Source: Algibacter_G agarivorans
Lineage (GTDB): Bacteria > Bacteroidota > Bacteroidia > Flavobacteriales > Flavobacteriaceae
Length of the DNA: 64,000 nucleotides
Direction of reading: 5' to 3'
NCBI RefSeq assembly: GCF_039543245.1
Contig: NZ_BAABJJ010000009.1
Coordinates: forward strand, 34,812-98,811
Positions 34,592 to 42,866 of the stretch are shown piece after piece. The position numbers were made by a program, and so were the translations under genes. Positions within the stretch are counted from its first letter, which is position 1. Each line of letters starts with the position of its first letter. Below the pieces are notes generated by a model. That model worked only from the letters and a program-made list of their open reading frames with translations. It did not search any database and was not told where the DNA came from.

Positions 34592-35380
34592 ATGCAAACA
34601 GAAAAAGTTGTTGATTATATTGTAAATTGGCTTAAAGATTATGCCACAAATGCTGGTGTTAATGGTTTTGTAATAGGAATTTCCGGAGGTATTGATTCTG
34701 CGGTAACATCAACTTTATGTGCAAGAACAGGTCTGCATGTTTTGTGTATTGAAATGCCCATTCATCAAGCCGAAAGCCATGTTACTAGAGCGCAAGAGCA
34801 TATTGAACAGCTTAAAGCCAGTTTTAGTAATGTTAGTGATGCGCGTACCGATTTAACACCTGTTTTTGAAGAATTTAAAACTGAAGTGTTTTCTGATGCC
34901 GACCAAGCTACCGTAGATATGGCATTAGCAAATACCAGAGCTCGTTTACGCATGACAACCCTTTACTACTATGCTGGACTATATAAATTATTGGTTGCAG
35001 GAACTGGAAATAAGGTTGAAGATTTTGGTGTTGGCTTTTATACAAAATATGGCGATGGCGGTGTAGATTTAAGTCCGATCGCAGATTTGCTAAAATCGGA
35101 AGTATATCAATTAGGTGAATTTCTAAAAGTATCTGAATCTATTATGAATGCGGCTCCAAGCGATGGATTGTTTGGTGACACTAGAAGTGACGAAGACCAA
35201 ATAGGTGCCTCTTACCCAGAACTGGAGTGGGCTATGAAAATGGATGACCAAGGCAAGACTGCTGATGATTTTTCAGGAAGAGAGCAAACCGTTTTCAAAA
35301 TATACAAACGTTTCAACAACAGCAATAAACATAAGATGATTCCTATACCAATATGCGAAATTCCCAAGAATTTTATATAA
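34592..35380 (+). CDS. nadE: NH3-dependent NAD(+) synthetase
   Basis: The start is set at 34592 (MQTEKVVDYIVNWL), giving 262 aa; the longer frame from 34550 overlaps the promoter. NadE converts deamido-NAD and ammonia to NAD. The ATP-pyrophosphatase P-loop ISGGIDSAVTS is at ~31-41, and ALANTRARLRMTTLYYYA, GTGNKVEDFGVGFYTKYGDG and ADLLKSEVYQLGEFL follow. No glutaminase domain, hence ammonia-dependent. It adjoins gldB divergently. Confidence 0.97.
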   Translation: MQTEKVVDYIVNWLKDYATNAGVNGFVIGISGGIDSAVTSTLCARTGLHVLCIEMPIHQAESHVTRAQEHIEQLKASFSNVSDARTDLTPVFEEFKTEVFSDADQATVDMALANTRARLRMTTLYYYAGLYKLLVAGTGNKVEDFGVGFYTKYGDGGVDLSPIADLLKSEVYQLGEFLKVSESIMNAAPSDGLFGDTRSDEDQIGASYPELEWAMKMDDQGKTADDFSGREQTVFKIYKRFNNSNKHKMIPIPICEIPKNFI

Positions 35381-35483
35381 TTTTTGCAGAATATTTAAAA
35401 AATTTATATCTTTACATTCAGCTTATTCTCTCAGATATATCTATAACTCAATAAGATATACATAAAAAAAAAGCTACAATATT

Positions 35484-36113
35484 ATGATAAAATTATTAAT
35501 AGCAGACAACCACCCGATTACAAGAAAGGGACTTGAAGTTCTTTTCTCAGCAGCACCCAACATAAAAGTTGTTGGAAGTGTTGATGATGGCGAAGCCATC
35601 TTAGAATTTGTTAAAAAAAACCCTGTAGACATTATTTTAACTGAAGTCGATTTCCCTAAACTTAATGGGTTAACGGTTTTGCGTTATTTAAAAAATGATT
35701 ATCCAGACATTAAAACAATTATTTTTAGTGCGCAACCCGAAGAGGTTTACGCCATTAACGCCATTAAAGCTGGTGCATCAGGTTACTTAAACAAATCCGT
35801 TAATGTAATAACCATTAACGAAGCCATTTTAAAAGTAGCAGATGGTGGGATTCATTTAAGTAATGATTTAACACAACAATTAGCCTTTGGCACTAGAGTC
35901 AATAAAGGCGGTACTTTTTACAAAAAACTATCTACTAGAGAAGCAGAAGTATTAAAACTTCTAACTATTGGTAGAAAAAACAAAGAAATTTCTAAAGAGT
36001 TAGATATTAACGAAAAAACAGTTAGTACTTATAAAGCGCGCTTAATGCGAAAACTTAAAGTTACTAATTTGGTAGATTTAGTTAATCAAGCTAAACTTAG
36101 CCAACAATTATAG
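35484..36113 (+). CDS. NarL/FixJ-type response regulator with atypical receiver
   Basis: 209 aa. A receiver domain (~1-120) and a LuxR-type HTH (~145-205, LSTREAEVLKLLTIGRKNKEIS, then INEKTVSTYKARLM). At the phosphorylation position the usual Asp is Glu54 (ILTEVDFPKLNG versus xLxDxxMPxxxG), and the acidic pocket is D8-N9 instead of two acids. Ser82 and Lys104 are conserved. The receiver may therefore be fixed in an active-like state or work without phosphorylation. No histidine kinase is nearby. Its 3' end overlaps dnaG tail-to-tail by 6 bp. Confidence 0.9.
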   Translation: MIKLLIADNHPITRKGLEVLFSAAPNIKVVGSVDDGEAILEFVKKNPVDIILTEVDFPKLNGLTVLRYLKNDYPDIKTIIFSAQPEEVYAINAIKAGASGYLNKSVNVITINEAILKVADGGIHLSNDLTQQLAFGTRVNKGGTFYKKLSTREAEVLKLLTIGRKNKEISKELDINEKTVSTYKARLMRKLKVTNLVDLVNQAKLSQQL

Positions 36114-38066
36114 AACTCGATTTAGTTTTCTGGACAACAACATTTTTAGACCCGAATAGTCTTTTACTTCTTCAAGTATATTTCTATTCGTGTCTATTTT
36201 GTTTTGTAGTGTTTCTTGCTGGAATTCTTTTACCTTTTGGTCTATTAAATAACACCGAAGACTCAAAATAGTTTCGCTAACAAGTTGTGCAACACTTTGT
36301 AGTTTTTCCTTTGGAAAAATATTCATACGGTTCCAGTCATCGAGCGTATAACGTTCGTCTTCCATTAAAATAGTTGTAATTTCATTAGACATTTCTGTAT
36401 CTACAGAATTGATAAATGTCTTTAATTTAAAATCCGCGTCTTGATTTAACCGATCTATAATAATGTAATACAGGGTTTTAAATTGCTCATTTGTAAACTC
36501 CATTTCATCGTCTTGCAAATCTAAAAACACTTTTTCGAATACTTTAGCTTGATGAATTACAGGCTCTAAAACCAATTCGCCTTTATCATTTTCTTTTAAA
36601 ACCAAATCTTCAAAGTCTTCTGTTTTATTTCCATAAAGCAATAACACTTCAATAATTTTTCGCTCTAAAACATATTGAACATCAACTTTCTCAAGAGGTT
36701 GTTGATGCTTGATAACCTCAAAAGCTTTTTGTTCTTTTTGGTACTGTTTATTTTCTTCTTGAGATTCTTTTTTATTAATTTGCGCTAAGGTACTGAACAA
36801 GACATCCTCACTAATATCCATAATTCTAGCGCACTCTTGTATATAAATCTCTTTTTTGATTTGATCGGGAATTTTAGAAATACTATTTACAATATCTCTA
36901 ACCGTATCCGCTTTTTTTATAGGGTCATTTTTAGAATCTTCAAATAAAATAGACGCTTTAAATTGAATAAAGTCTTTAGCATTATTTTCTAAATATTCAG
37001 ATAACTCTTGAAGCGTATTTTGTTTAGCAAAACTATCTGGGTCTTCGCCTTCCGGGAAACTACAAACCTTTACATTCATACCTTGCTCCAATATCAAATC
37101 TATACCACGAAGCGAGGCTCGCATACCGGCAGCATCTCCATCAAAAAGTACGGTAATATTTTTTGTAAGTCGGTTTATCAATCTAATTTGCTCCGAAGTT
37201 AAAGCTGTTCCAGAAGATGACACCACATTTTTTATTCCTGTTTGATGAAACTGAATCACGTCCGTATAGCCTTCAACCAAATAACAATTATCCTCTTTTG
37301 CTATGCTTTGTTTTGCATGATAAATACCATACAACACTTTACTTTTATGGTAAATATCGCTCTCTGGCGAGTTTACATATTTTGCGGCTTTTTTATCGGC
37401 AACAAGGATACGTCCGCCAAACCCCAATACACGACCACTCATACTTTTTATTGGGAACATAACACGCCCTTTAAATCTATCAAAGCGCTTATTTTCCTTA
37501 ACAATGGTAAGCCCTGTTTTTGCTAAATAATCAATGTTATAACCTTGCTTTAAGGCTTCATCCGTAAAGGCCTGCCACTCGTTTAATGAGTAACCCAAAT
37601 CGAATGATTTTATAGTGTCTTCTGTAAACCCACGCTCTTTAAAATAACTTAAACCAATCGATTTTCCTTGGTCGGTTTTATGTAGTATTTTTTGAAAATA
37701 AGTATTAGCAAACTCACTTACCAAATACAAGCTTTCACGTTCGTTGGCTTGTTCTTTTTGTTCGTTTGATTGCTCAGTTTCTTCTATTTCAATATTATAT
37801 TTTTTGGCAAGGTATTTAATAGCCTCGGGATAAGTAAAATGCTCATGCTCCATGAGAAATGAAACGGCGGTTCCTCCTTTACCTGTTGAGAAGTCTTTCC
37901 AAATTTGCTTTACTGGAGACACCATAAAACTTGGTGAACGCTCATCACTAAACGGACTTAAACCCTTAAAGTTACTACCCGCTTTTTTAAGCTGCACAAA
38001 ATCACCAATAACCTCCTCTACTCGGGCGGTATCAAATACTTGATCTATGGATGATGGTGATATCAA
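36108..38066 (-). CDS. dnaG: DNA primase, lacking the zinc-binding residues
   Basis: 652 aa. The order of domains is normal: N-terminal CHC2-type region (1-100), RNA-polymerase core with TOPRIM (YLVEGYTDVIQFHQTG, then VLFDGDAAGMRAS, ~250-310) and a C-terminal helicase-binding region. The zinc ribbon has lost its ligands: where CPFHxEKSPSF is expected it has SPFSDERSPSF (Ser37, Ser40), and where YHCFGCG is expected it has WKDFSTG (Asp58, Thr61). The domain shape seems retained. The start gives MISPSSIDQVFD, as in other flavobacterial primases. Confidence 0.95.
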   Translation of the reverse strand: MISPSSIDQVFDTARVEEVIGDFVQLKKAGSNFKGLSPFSDERSPSFMVSPVKQIWKDFSTGKGGTAVSFLMEHEHFTYPEAIKYLAKKYNIEIEETEQSNEQKEQANERESLYLVSEFANTYFQKILHKTDQGKSIGLSYFKERGFTEDTIKSFDLGYSLNEWQAFTDEALKQGYNIDYLAKTGLTIVKENKRFDRFKGRVMFPIKSMSGRVLGFGGRILVADKKAAKYVNSPESDIYHKSKVLYGIYHAKQSIAKEDNCYLVEGYTDVIQFHQTGIKNVVSSSGTALTSEQIRLINRLTKNITVLFDGDAAGMRASLRGIDLILEQGMNVKVCSFPEGEDPDSFAKQNTLQELSEYLENNAKDFIQFKASILFEDSKNDPIKKADTVRDIVNSISKIPDQIKKEIYIQECARIMDISEDVLFSTLAQINKKESQEENKQYQKEQKAFEVIKHQQPLEKVDVQYVLERKIIEVLLLYGNKTEDFEDLVLKENDKGELVLEPVIHQAKVFEKVFLDLQDDEMEFTNEQFKTLYYIIIDRLNQDADFKLKTFINSVDTEMSNEITTILMEDERYTLDDWNRMNIFPKEKLQSVAQLVSETILSLRCYLIDQKVKEFQQETLQNKIDTNRNILEEVKDYSGLKMLLSRKLNRVL

Positions 38067-38090
38067 ACGCTTTAAATTTTCATGGCTTAT

Positions 38091-38252
38091 ATACCAATTC
38101 TGTATTGAAATGACCGCAATAAAACGCCCTTTCCTCCTTTCTTCATCAATATAAAAAGAAACCGTAACTATGGCTATGCTTTATTTTTCTATTTCGTAGA
38201 AAGAAAAAAATCATCATTTTCATTTACAGTAATTTCAATACAGAATTGGTAT
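38091..38252. mobile_element. MITE-like element with 21-bp perfect terminal inverted repeats
   Basis: ATACCAATTCTGTATTGAAA(T) at 38091-38111 is perfectly inverted at 38232-38252. The 162-bp unit has no ORF and an AT-rich centre. It lies 25 bp upstream of the dnaG start, inside the likely dnaG promoter region. A decayed end (AGAATTGGTAT) recurs near 41531. The rest of the gap up to the IS200 element is AT-rich and shows nothing further. Confidence 0.75.
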
Positions 38253-38350
38253 TAGACCGTAAATGTAATACAAAATAAAACATTTCTCAATAGTTAACTA
38301 CTATTGCCAAATTAAAAACAAAACTAAAAGTAATCTTTTTGAGCACAGTA

Positions 38351-38905
38351 AAAAACCACCGTTAAAAACGGTGGCTTTGGTTTTCAGATTAGACCCAAAG
38401 GGTCATAACACTCATTTTGAATCATGATGCTCCTGATATTTTACATATCGTCTTATCATAGCTTCATCTAAGCCTACTGTACTTACAAAATAACCTCTTG
38501 ACCAAAAATGATTGCCCCAGTAAGGTTTCTGCTTTAAATTTGGATAGGTTTTAAAAAGTTTGATGGCCATCTTTCCTTTCAATATACCCATATATTCTGA
38601 AACGGAAACCTTTGGCGGTATTGAACAAACCAAGTGGATGTGGTCTTTTTGAACATTCAATTCAATGACTTGAACATCTTTCCATGTACTGATTAATTGC
38701 AAATCATGCTCAACCAATGATTTGACCATTCCCTCAAGTATCTGAAAACGATACTTGGGCGTGAAGACAATGTGATAGTCACATTTGTAATACTCATGCG
38801 TTAATTTTCTATATTTACTCATCTTAAAAAGTTTTAGATGGGCAAAGCTAAAAAATGGCAGAGCCTTTAAAACATGACCACCGTCAAAGACGGTGGTTTT
38901 TCAAT
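38351..38905 (-). mobile_element. IS200/IS605-type element with tnpA only
   Basis: Imperfect palindromes sit near both ends: CCACCGTTAAAAACGGTGG (about 38357-38375) and CCACCGTCAAAGACGGTGG (about 38879-38897). They enclose a single Y1 transposase gene. Such subterminal hairpins, no inverted terminal repeats and no tnpB are typical of IS200. Exact ends are not determined; this type makes no target duplication. Confidence 0.85.
38412..38822 (-). CDS. tnpA: IS200-family Y1 transposase TnpA
   Basis: 136 aa, standard length. The start YYKCDYHIVFTPKYR, the HUH motif in KDHIHLVCSIPP and the C-terminal helix with catalytic Tyr (DEAMIRRYVKYQEHH) are all intact. It acts on single-stranded DNA through a 5'-phosphotyrosine. 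No frameshift is seen, so the element may be mobile. Confidence 0.95.
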   Translation of the reverse strand: MSKYRKLTHEYYKCDYHIVFTPKYRFQILEGMVKSLVEHDLQLISTWKDVQVIELNVQKDHIHLVCSIPPKVSVSEYMGILKGKMAIKLFKTYPNLKQKPYWGNHFWSRGYFVSTVGLDEAMIRRYVKYQEHHDSK

Positions 38906-38916
38906 GAGAAATAAAT

Positions 38917-39621
38917 TTAAAAGAACTCGCGATACTGCATCACTCGAAAATCGAAAGTATTAAATTTAGGGTTTTTAGCCTTGAGTTGTTTATAAAGTGG
39001 TATTCTACTTATTGAAATATTTGCAGCTCCAGATCCTGAGGTTAAAGAAACCGTTTTTATTATTTTATTTGAGGCTCCAATGGAGCTTGTGCTTGGCGCA
39101 GTAGAAGTAATCAATCTAACAGGTAGTTCAAATTTATGTATTCGTGGCACTTCATTAGAAACCAATTCCAATTTTAAATTATAGGTTTTTAAATGTCTTC
39201 TAAAAAAATACTCCGGACCATTTTTACTGTTTCCCCCGGTAAACAAAAGGGTGTCTATGTTTGGATATTGCTCTAAATAACCAATAACATCTCTAAGTTT
39301 GATGTTTTTCATTCCTAAATCTGAGGCATCAATTTTATCGCGTTCAGCACTTTCAACAATATCACAAACCCCTATTTTATTTTTAATAAAAAATGCTTTC
39401 CGTTCTTCAATAGCCTCATTAGAATTATCATACCGTAAATTCAAATTATGAATTTTATCGAGAAATAACCAAAGTGAATTATAATAACTTCCATAGCAAA
39501 AATCTACGTCCTTTTCTAAAAGTTCCCTAGTAGAAAATCTTGGTGGTGGTAAAGTACCAACAATAAGTTTTGTGGTATCCTTTTGAATAAATGGTTTGTA
39601 TGGATGTTTGTGTTTGAACAT
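38917..39621 (-). CDS. uracil-DNA glycosylase superfamily protein
   Basis: The start is set at 39621 (MFKHKHPYKPF); the frame reaches 39639, but that extension is made of a dispersed repeat. About 234 aa. KLIVGTLPPPRFS near the N-terminus and NIDTLLFTGGNSKNGPEYF in the middle correspond to the two conserved loops of UDG-fold enzymes; a late LITSTAPSTSS segment matches the third. Substrate cannot be told. It is next to the IS200 element, whose right hairpin lies only ~12-20 bp from the stop. Confidence 0.7.
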   Translation of the reverse strand: MFKHKHPYKPFIQKDTTKLIVGTLPPPRFSTRELLEKDVDFCYGSYYNSLWLFLDKIHNLNLRYDNSNEAIEERKAFFIKNKIGVCDIVESAERDKIDASDLGMKNIKLRDVIGYLEQYPNIDTLLFTGGNSKNGPEYFFRRHLKTYNLKLELVSNEVPRIHKFELPVRLITSTAPSTSSIGASNKIIKTVSLTSGSGAANISISRIPLYKQLKAKNPKFNTFDFRVMQYREFF

Positions 39622-39624
39622 AGT

Positions 39625-39703
39625 TGTCATTCCTAGCAAAGGCAGGGGTCGTATTAATTAGAACGTAATTTAAATATGGATTCCGAACTTCTAAGGAATG
39701 ACA
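39625..39703. repeat. paired dispersed repeats facing each other
   Basis: TGTCATTCCTAGCAAAGGCAG on the left and an inverted GATTCCGAAC...AGGAATGACA on the right form a degenerate copy of the structure at 20276-20356. It overlaps the 5' edge of the glycosylase frame, which is why the start there was moved inward. Confidence 0.65.
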
Positions 39704-39748
39704 GTAATTTTAGAAAATTCAGTTACTCTAAGTTATACCAAACCACAT

Positions 39749-39756
39749 TATTTTTG
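39749..39756 (+). promoter_or_regulatory. -7 box (TATTTTTG) for the THX gene
   Basis: TATTTTTG fits TAnnTTTG and lies 35 bp before the ATG of the ribosomal protein gene. Confidence 0.5.
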
Positions 39757-39790
39757 TATTTTATGAATGTATCAAATAAAACTTAAAATT

Positions 39791-39925
39791 ATGGGAAAAG
39801 GCGATAAAAAAACAAAACGTGGTAAAATAAACAGAGGCACTTTTGGTGCTAGACGACCTAGAGTAAAAAAAAGACGTTCCATTGAAACTAAAATAGGCAT
39901 TGGCAATAAGGCGAAAGTGAAATAG
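39791..39925 (+). CDS. 30S ribosomal protein THX (bTHX)
   Basis: A 44-aa, very basic protein that is easily missed because of its size. It reads MGKGDKKTKRGKINRGTFG, then ARRPRVKKRRS, matching the bTHX/Thx peptide that sits in the head of the 30S subunit in Bacteroidota and Thermus. The start has a promoter box at normal distance and the stop is 2 bp from the convergent TPR gene end. Confidence 0.9.
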   Translation: MGKGDKKTKRGKINRGTFGARRPRVKKRRSIETKIGIGNKAKVK

Positions 39926-39927
39926 CA

Positions 39928-40656
39928 TTAACTATCTAGCTCTTTTAAAAGTTTCTCAACTTCTATGATGGTTGTTCTATAAATACGTTTGTTTGGTTTA
40001 GTCATATGATTTGATTCGGCATAGACATCATTTAAAATTTCTTTAGCATCTTCATCTTTTTTTATACTCAGCAGAAATTTGGCTAATATGAGTCGCTCTT
40101 CATAAAACGAGTATCTTATATCAATTTGTCTTAAATTGGTTTCTGCATTTTCCATTTTACCTAGACGTTCCAAGGCTAATCCGTATAAAAACTGTGTTCT
40201 AGATTTTTTAAATTCTGGATGATTTTTAATTTTTTCAGCATAAAAAACAACCTTGTCACAATCTTCAATATTAAAATAAGCTTCAATTAACTGCTTGGTC
40301 ACATAATAATTATTTTGGGATCGATCCTCTAAAGCTTCTAAATATTGCTCAATGGCATGGTTATAATCTTTAATTTCTAAATATGCATCAGCAAGATTTA
40401 CTCGATTTTGATAGGATTCTGAAAATTCTAACCGCTTTTCTAAATCCCTAACTTTTATTGTTGGATTAATAACCTGTGCAATGTCATTGCTAATTTTTTC
40501 AGCGTCACGCTTATTATAAACTTGGGTGATTAAATAAATAATACATCCTATAGGTCCTAAAAAAAGAATTACAAACCACCAATAGTAAGCATTTCTATGG
40601 GTATATAGGTGATATAAACAATAGGCTTGTAAGGCAATGATTAAATAATAGTACAT
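39928..40656 (-). CDS. TPR protein with N-terminal membrane helices
   Basis: 242 aa. Two hydrophobic helices at the N-terminus (YYLIIALQAYCLYHLY and YWWFVILFLGPIGCIIYLI) resemble the PLDc_N membrane module, followed by a charged linker and three or four TPR-like helix pairs (VNLADAYLEIKDYNHAIEQY, YGLALERLGKMENAETNL). It probably anchors a protein-interaction platform in the inner membrane. Partner unknown. It lies 6 bp downstream of yaaA and may be in the same transcript. Confidence 0.75.
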   Translation of the reverse strand: MYYYLIIALQAYCLYHLYTHRNAYYWWFVILFLGPIGCIIYLITQVYNKRDAEKISNDIAQVINPTIKVRDLEKRLEFSESYQNRVNLADAYLEIKDYNHAIEQYLEALEDRSQNNYYVTKQLIEAYFNIEDCDKVVFYAEKIKNHPEFKKSRTQFLYGLALERLGKMENAETNLRQIDIRYSFYEERLILAKFLLSIKKDEDAKEILNDVYAESNHMTKPNKRIYRTTIIEVEKLLKELDS

Positions 40657-40662
40657 ATAAAC

Positions 40663-41421
40663 CTATCTAATAAAAATCAACTCTGTTTCGCTGCTCATAG
40701 GCTCGCTAAAATTATAACCTTCATAATTAAAGCCTTTTAAATCGTCTAAGGTTTTTGCATTAGTATCAACAATATAACGCGCCATCATGCCACGAGCTGC
40801 TTTTGCAAAAAACGAAATCACTTTATAGTTACCGTTTTTAAAGTCTTTAAAATTAGCGGTTATCACGGGAACTTTTAAGGCTTTTGTATCTACAGCTTTA
40901 AAATACTCGTTACTGGCTAGGTTTAAGAATAACTCATCATCTTCAAGTTCTTCGTTTAAGGCTTTGGTAATATCTTTTTTCCAGAATTCGTAAAGATTCT
41001 TTTTCGCACCAACTTTTAATTTTGTTCCCATTTCTAAACGATATGGTTGTATTAAATCGGTTGGTTTTAGCAAACCGTATAAACCAGAAAGAATCCGTAC
41101 GGTGTTTTGAAGGGTTTCTATTTTGTCTTGTGGAATGGTGTAAGCATCCAAACCACGGTACACATCGCCATTAAAAGCATATACGGCAGGTCGTGCATTT
41201 TCTGGATTAAAAGGTAGTTCCCATTCTTGATTACGCTGATGGTTTAATTGCCCCAAAGCATCAGAGATACTCATGAGTTTTGACAAACTTTTTGCCGATT
41301 TACTTTTAAGCAGTTTATTAATACGTTCTGATTGTGGCAAAAAAACAGATTCTGTATGCTGAGTGGTTGGCAGCGGGCTTTCAAAATTGAGCGACTTTGC
41401 AGGAGATAATACTAATTTCAT
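40663..41421 (-). CDS. yaaA: peroxide stress protein YaaA
   Basis: 252 aa DUF328 family. It starts MKLVLSPAKSLNFESPLP and contains AFNGDVYRGLDAYTI, LSGLYGLLKPTDLIQPYRLEM and NLASNEYFKAVD, all typical. In E. coli, YaaA lowers free iron under peroxide stress; it is a DNA-binding fold protein. TAAATTTG on the minus strand about 25 bp upstream could be its -7 box. Length standard. Confidence 0.95.
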   Translation of the reverse strand: MKLVLSPAKSLNFESPLPTTQHTESVFLPQSERINKLLKSKSAKSLSKLMSISDALGQLNHQRNQEWELPFNPENARPAVYAFNGDVYRGLDAYTIPQDKIETLQNTVRILSGLYGLLKPTDLIQPYRLEMGTKLKVGAKKNLYEFWKKDITKALNEELEDDELFLNLASNEYFKAVDTKALKVPVITANFKDFKNGNYKVISFFAKAARGMMARYIVDTNAKTLDDLKGFNYEGYNFSEPMSSETELIFIR

Positions 41422-41826
41422 AGAAAATTTACTTTTTCATTTCAAATTTACAATTACTATTTTACTTTAAAACTTTAAGGTTAGAATTATTTGTAATAGG
41501 GCTATAAATCGAATTGATGTTCTTGACTTAGAATTGGTATAAACATTTTTGATTGAAGCTAAAAACAGAAAAAACAATTATAGATTTATGAATTTGATAG
41601 TGAATAAAATACATCGTTATAGCGTGAATAATCCATCTGCTAGAATTAGTTATGCATTCAAACATTAACACCCCTTCTATTTTCTAGTATTGTCTCGTCC
41701 TTCATCCTCATTATGAAGTCCCCAAAAGACCTACCTGTCAGCCTTTTTGTAAAATAACATTTAATTATTAAAATTTGATGAGATGTTGAAACAAGTTCAG
41801 CATGACAAACTGAAAACGGTAAAAAA
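41422..41826. other. 405-bp gap with remnants of repeats and perhaps of a gene
   Basis: No intact gene. AGAATTGGTAT near 41531 matches an end of the MITE at 38091. A short plus-strand frame follows (to about 41668), ending NNPSARISYAFKH and stop; it might be the tail of a lost gene, but this is weak. Further on, TGAAACAAGTTCAGCATGACA (about 41786-41806) is the inverted form of a repeat at 47050. The remainder is AT-rich with no clear structure. Confidence 0.4.
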
Positions 41827-42864
41827 CTAATTCAACTCTTGATTCTTTGTGTAATTACGCCACTTTTCAATACACTGCTGCATATCGTCTGGAATTTCGG
41901 TATCAAACTGCATAAACTTACCTGTTGTAGGGTGCTCAAAACCCAATGTTTTAGCATGTAGAGCTTGCCTTGGCAATACTTTAAAACAATTGTCTACAAA
42001 CTGCTTGTATTTAGTAAAAGTGGTACCTTTTAACACCTTTTCGCCTCCGTAACGTGCGTCATTAAATAACGTATGCCCAATGTGTTTCATATGCACACGT
42101 ATTTGATGCGTGCGCCCCGTTTCTAACTTGCAAGACACTAGAGTAACATACCCCAAACGCTCTAAAACCTTATAATGGGTTACTGCGGGTTTGCCTTTTT
42201 CGGCTTCATCGTCAAGAAATACAGTATTTTGAAGTCTGTTTTTAGGGTGGCGCCCTATATGGCCTTCAACAGTACCTTCTTCTTCGTCCATATTTCCCCA
42301 AACTAGGGCAACATATTCACGTTCACTGGTTTTATTGGCAAACTGCGCCGATAAATGCGCCATGGCTTCTTCGGTTTTAGCAACTACTAAAAGTCCGCTG
42401 GTATCTTTATCAATTCTATGTACCAACCCTGGGCGTTCGCTAGAGTTATTTGGTAAATTATCAAACCTATGGATTAATGCGTTTATTAATGTTCCAGAAT
42501 AATTTCCATGACCTGGATGCACAACCATTCCAGGGGATTTATTGACTACTAAAAGATCGTCATCTTCATAAACGACATCGATATCAATGTCCTCACCTAC
42601 CAATAAATTTTCGAATGGCGGGTGTGAAAACAATACTCTGATGTTATCAAAAGGCTTTACTTTATAATTAGATTTTACAACGACATCATTAACAAAAATA
42701 CTTCCGTTTTTTGCTGCAGATTGAATTTTGCTTCGTGTAGCGTTCTCAACAAAATTCATTAAATATTTATCGATACGCAAAGGCGCTTGCCCTTTATCTA
42801 CTGTAAATGCGTGGTGCTCGTAAAGATCGTTTTCGTCCGGTAATTGCGGTGTATAGTCGTCCAT
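41827..42864 (-). CDS. RluA/RluD-family pseudouridine synthase
   Basis: 345 aa. An N-terminal S4 RNA-binding domain (APLRIDKYLMNFVENATRSK, ~27-80) and a catalytic domain with HRIDKDTSGLLVVAK; the Asp of HRID (~152) is the nucleophile. KPAVTHYKVLERL and GRTHQIRVHMKHIGHTLFND are further signatures. Its S4 domain and length suggest an RluD-like 23S rRNA enzyme, but the target cannot be proven here. It starts 2 bp after the PASTA gene, indicating one operon. Confidence 0.92.
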   Translation of the reverse strand: MDDYTPQLPDENDLYEHHAFTVDKGQAPLRIDKYLMNFVENATRSKIQSAAKNGSIFVNDVVVKSNYKVKPFDNIRVLFSHPPFENLLVGEDIDIDVVYEDDDLLVVNKSPGMVVHPGHGNYSGTLINALIHRFDNLPNNSSERPGLVHRIDKDTSGLLVVAKTEEAMAHLSAQFANKTSEREYVALVWGNMDEEEGTVEGHIGRHPKNRLQNTVFLDDEAEKGKPAVTHYKVLERLGYVTLVSCKLETGRTHQIRVHMKHIGHTLFNDARYGGEKVLKGTTFTKYKQFVDNCFKVLPRQALHAKTLGFEHPTTGKFMQFDTEIPDDMQQCIEKWRNYTKNQELN

Positions 42865-42866
42865 AT

